From: Chloroflexota bacterium
GTDB lineage: Bacteria > Chloroflexota > UBA6077 > FW602-bin22 > JACPQP01
Direction: 5' to 3'
NCBI GenBank assembly: GCA_016190465.1
Contig: JACPQP010000044.1
Coordinates: 1 to 5,387 of the forward strand
DNA: 5,387 bases
Shown here: positions 5,055-5,387 of the stretch, in pieces
Position numbering within the stretch: position 1 is the first letter of the stretch
How the letters are laid out: each line of letters opens with the position of its first letter
The notes under the pieces: generated by a model
The model's database searches: none
What the model was told of the DNA's origin: nothing
What the model saw: the letters and a program-made list of their open reading frames with translations, nothing else
Made by a program: the position numbers and the translations under genes

Positions 5055-5387
5055 TCAGACCGGAAGCGCCCCGCGTGGCGCAAAGAACGCGCGCAGCGCG
5101 GGGTACACGTCCTGCTTGCCGCCGATCGTCACGCCGACGAAGCGAGGGTCCTGGAGCCGGGCGAAGGTCGACATCAAAGTGCTCTGGCTCCGCCGTCCGC
5201 TCTGCTGGATCTCACCGTAGCCGAAGAGATTGCCGCGTTGCAACAGCTCCCTGACCAGTTCCAGGCACCGCTGGTTGTCCGAGTCACCCCAGTTGTCGCC
5301 GTCCGAGAAGTGGAACGGGTAGACGTTCCAGGAGGCCAACCCGAACCGCTCCTGGATGATCGCCAGCGCCAACTGGTAGGCCGAGGA
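5055..5387 (-). CDS. yhbH: DUF444 family protein (YhbH/YeaH, UPF0229), C-terminal part; N-terminus outside window
   Basis: Partial gene: the frame is open to the right edge, so only the last 110 residues are present, about a quarter to a third of the usual 380-430. The fragment opens with SSAYQLALAII, contains FHFSDGDNW (fragment residues 26-33) and GYGEI (56-60), and then a Ser/Thr-rich STLMSTF stretch (69-75). These match my recollection of the von Willebrand A-like C-terminal domain of B. subtilis YhbH and E. coli YeaH; SDGD resembles a late MIDAS-type metal motif. The DxSxS motif would lie in the missing part. The family is encoded beside the PrkA Ser/Thr kinase and SpoVR and is tied to sporulation or stationary-phase and nitrogen-stress responses; its biochemical role is unsettled. 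The TTG at 5372 is an internal codon, not the start. The stop is 3 nt before spoVR, indicating one operon and likely translational coupling. Confidence 0.93.
   Translation of the reverse strand, partial: SSAYQLALAIIQERFGLASWNVYPFHFSDGDNWGDSDNQRCLELVRELLQRGNLFGYGEIQQSGRRSQSTLMSTFARLQDPRFVGVTIGGKQDVYPALRAFFAPRGALPV

Noticed and set aside
1..5387. Search for CRISPR arrays, tRNA/rRNA, riboswitches, transposases or a defence-type gene cluster
   Set aside because: No regularly spaced repeats, RNA gene cores, transposase-like reading frames or recognisable defence domains were seen.

Overview
The window is strongly GC-rich bacterial chromosome. Every gene I can support lies on the minus strand, so the biological order runs from the right end of the window to the left. 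No rRNA, tRNA, transposase, prophage gene or CRISPR array is visible. The gene content (a SpoVR/DUF444 stress pair, sugar-acid dehydratases, an orphan zf-HC2 protein and an antitoxin-like HTH protein) would fit a GC-rich soil or sediment lineage such as Methylomirabilota/Rokubacteria or a deltaproteobacterium. That placement is inference; the sequence carries no marker gene that fixes it.

Right third (about 3660-5387): the C-terminal part of a DUF444 (YhbH/YeaH) gene, cut by the window edge, is followed after 3 nt by a complete spoVR. This is the conserved prkA-yhbH-spoVR stress module. PrkA kinase would be expected just beyond the right edge, but it is not in the window.

Middle (about 3055-3659): after a short hairpin behind spoVR there is a consensus TATAAT -10 hexamer, then an uncatalogued 37-codon ORF with coding-like base usage, then a small soluble zf-HC2 (anti-sigma-type zinc finger) protein with an excellent ribosome binding site. 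No sigma factor gene lies next to it.

Left half (about 252-2976): a compact catabolic block encodes two enolase-superfamily acid-sugar dehydratases 12 nt apart. The first is a very convincing D-galactonate dehydratase (DgoD). The second resembles L-rhamnonate dehydratase but has Asn where the first Mg ligand should be Asp. A small XRE-type HTH gene follows in the same direction 52 nt later and may be co-transcribed. D-galactonate would be converted to 2-keto-3-deoxygalactonate; no kinase, aldolase or transporter is in view.

Left edge (1-251): no confident gene. It holds a long imperfect purine/pyrimidine inverted repeat that also meets the G-quadruplex pattern, is bracketed by an 11-bp direct repeat, and is followed by a possible antitoxin-like remnant on the plus strand. 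I find no clear evidence for a new multi-gene system. The best leads are the small ORF plus zf-HC2 pair, the metal-ligand substitution in the second dehydratase, and the left-edge hairpin element.
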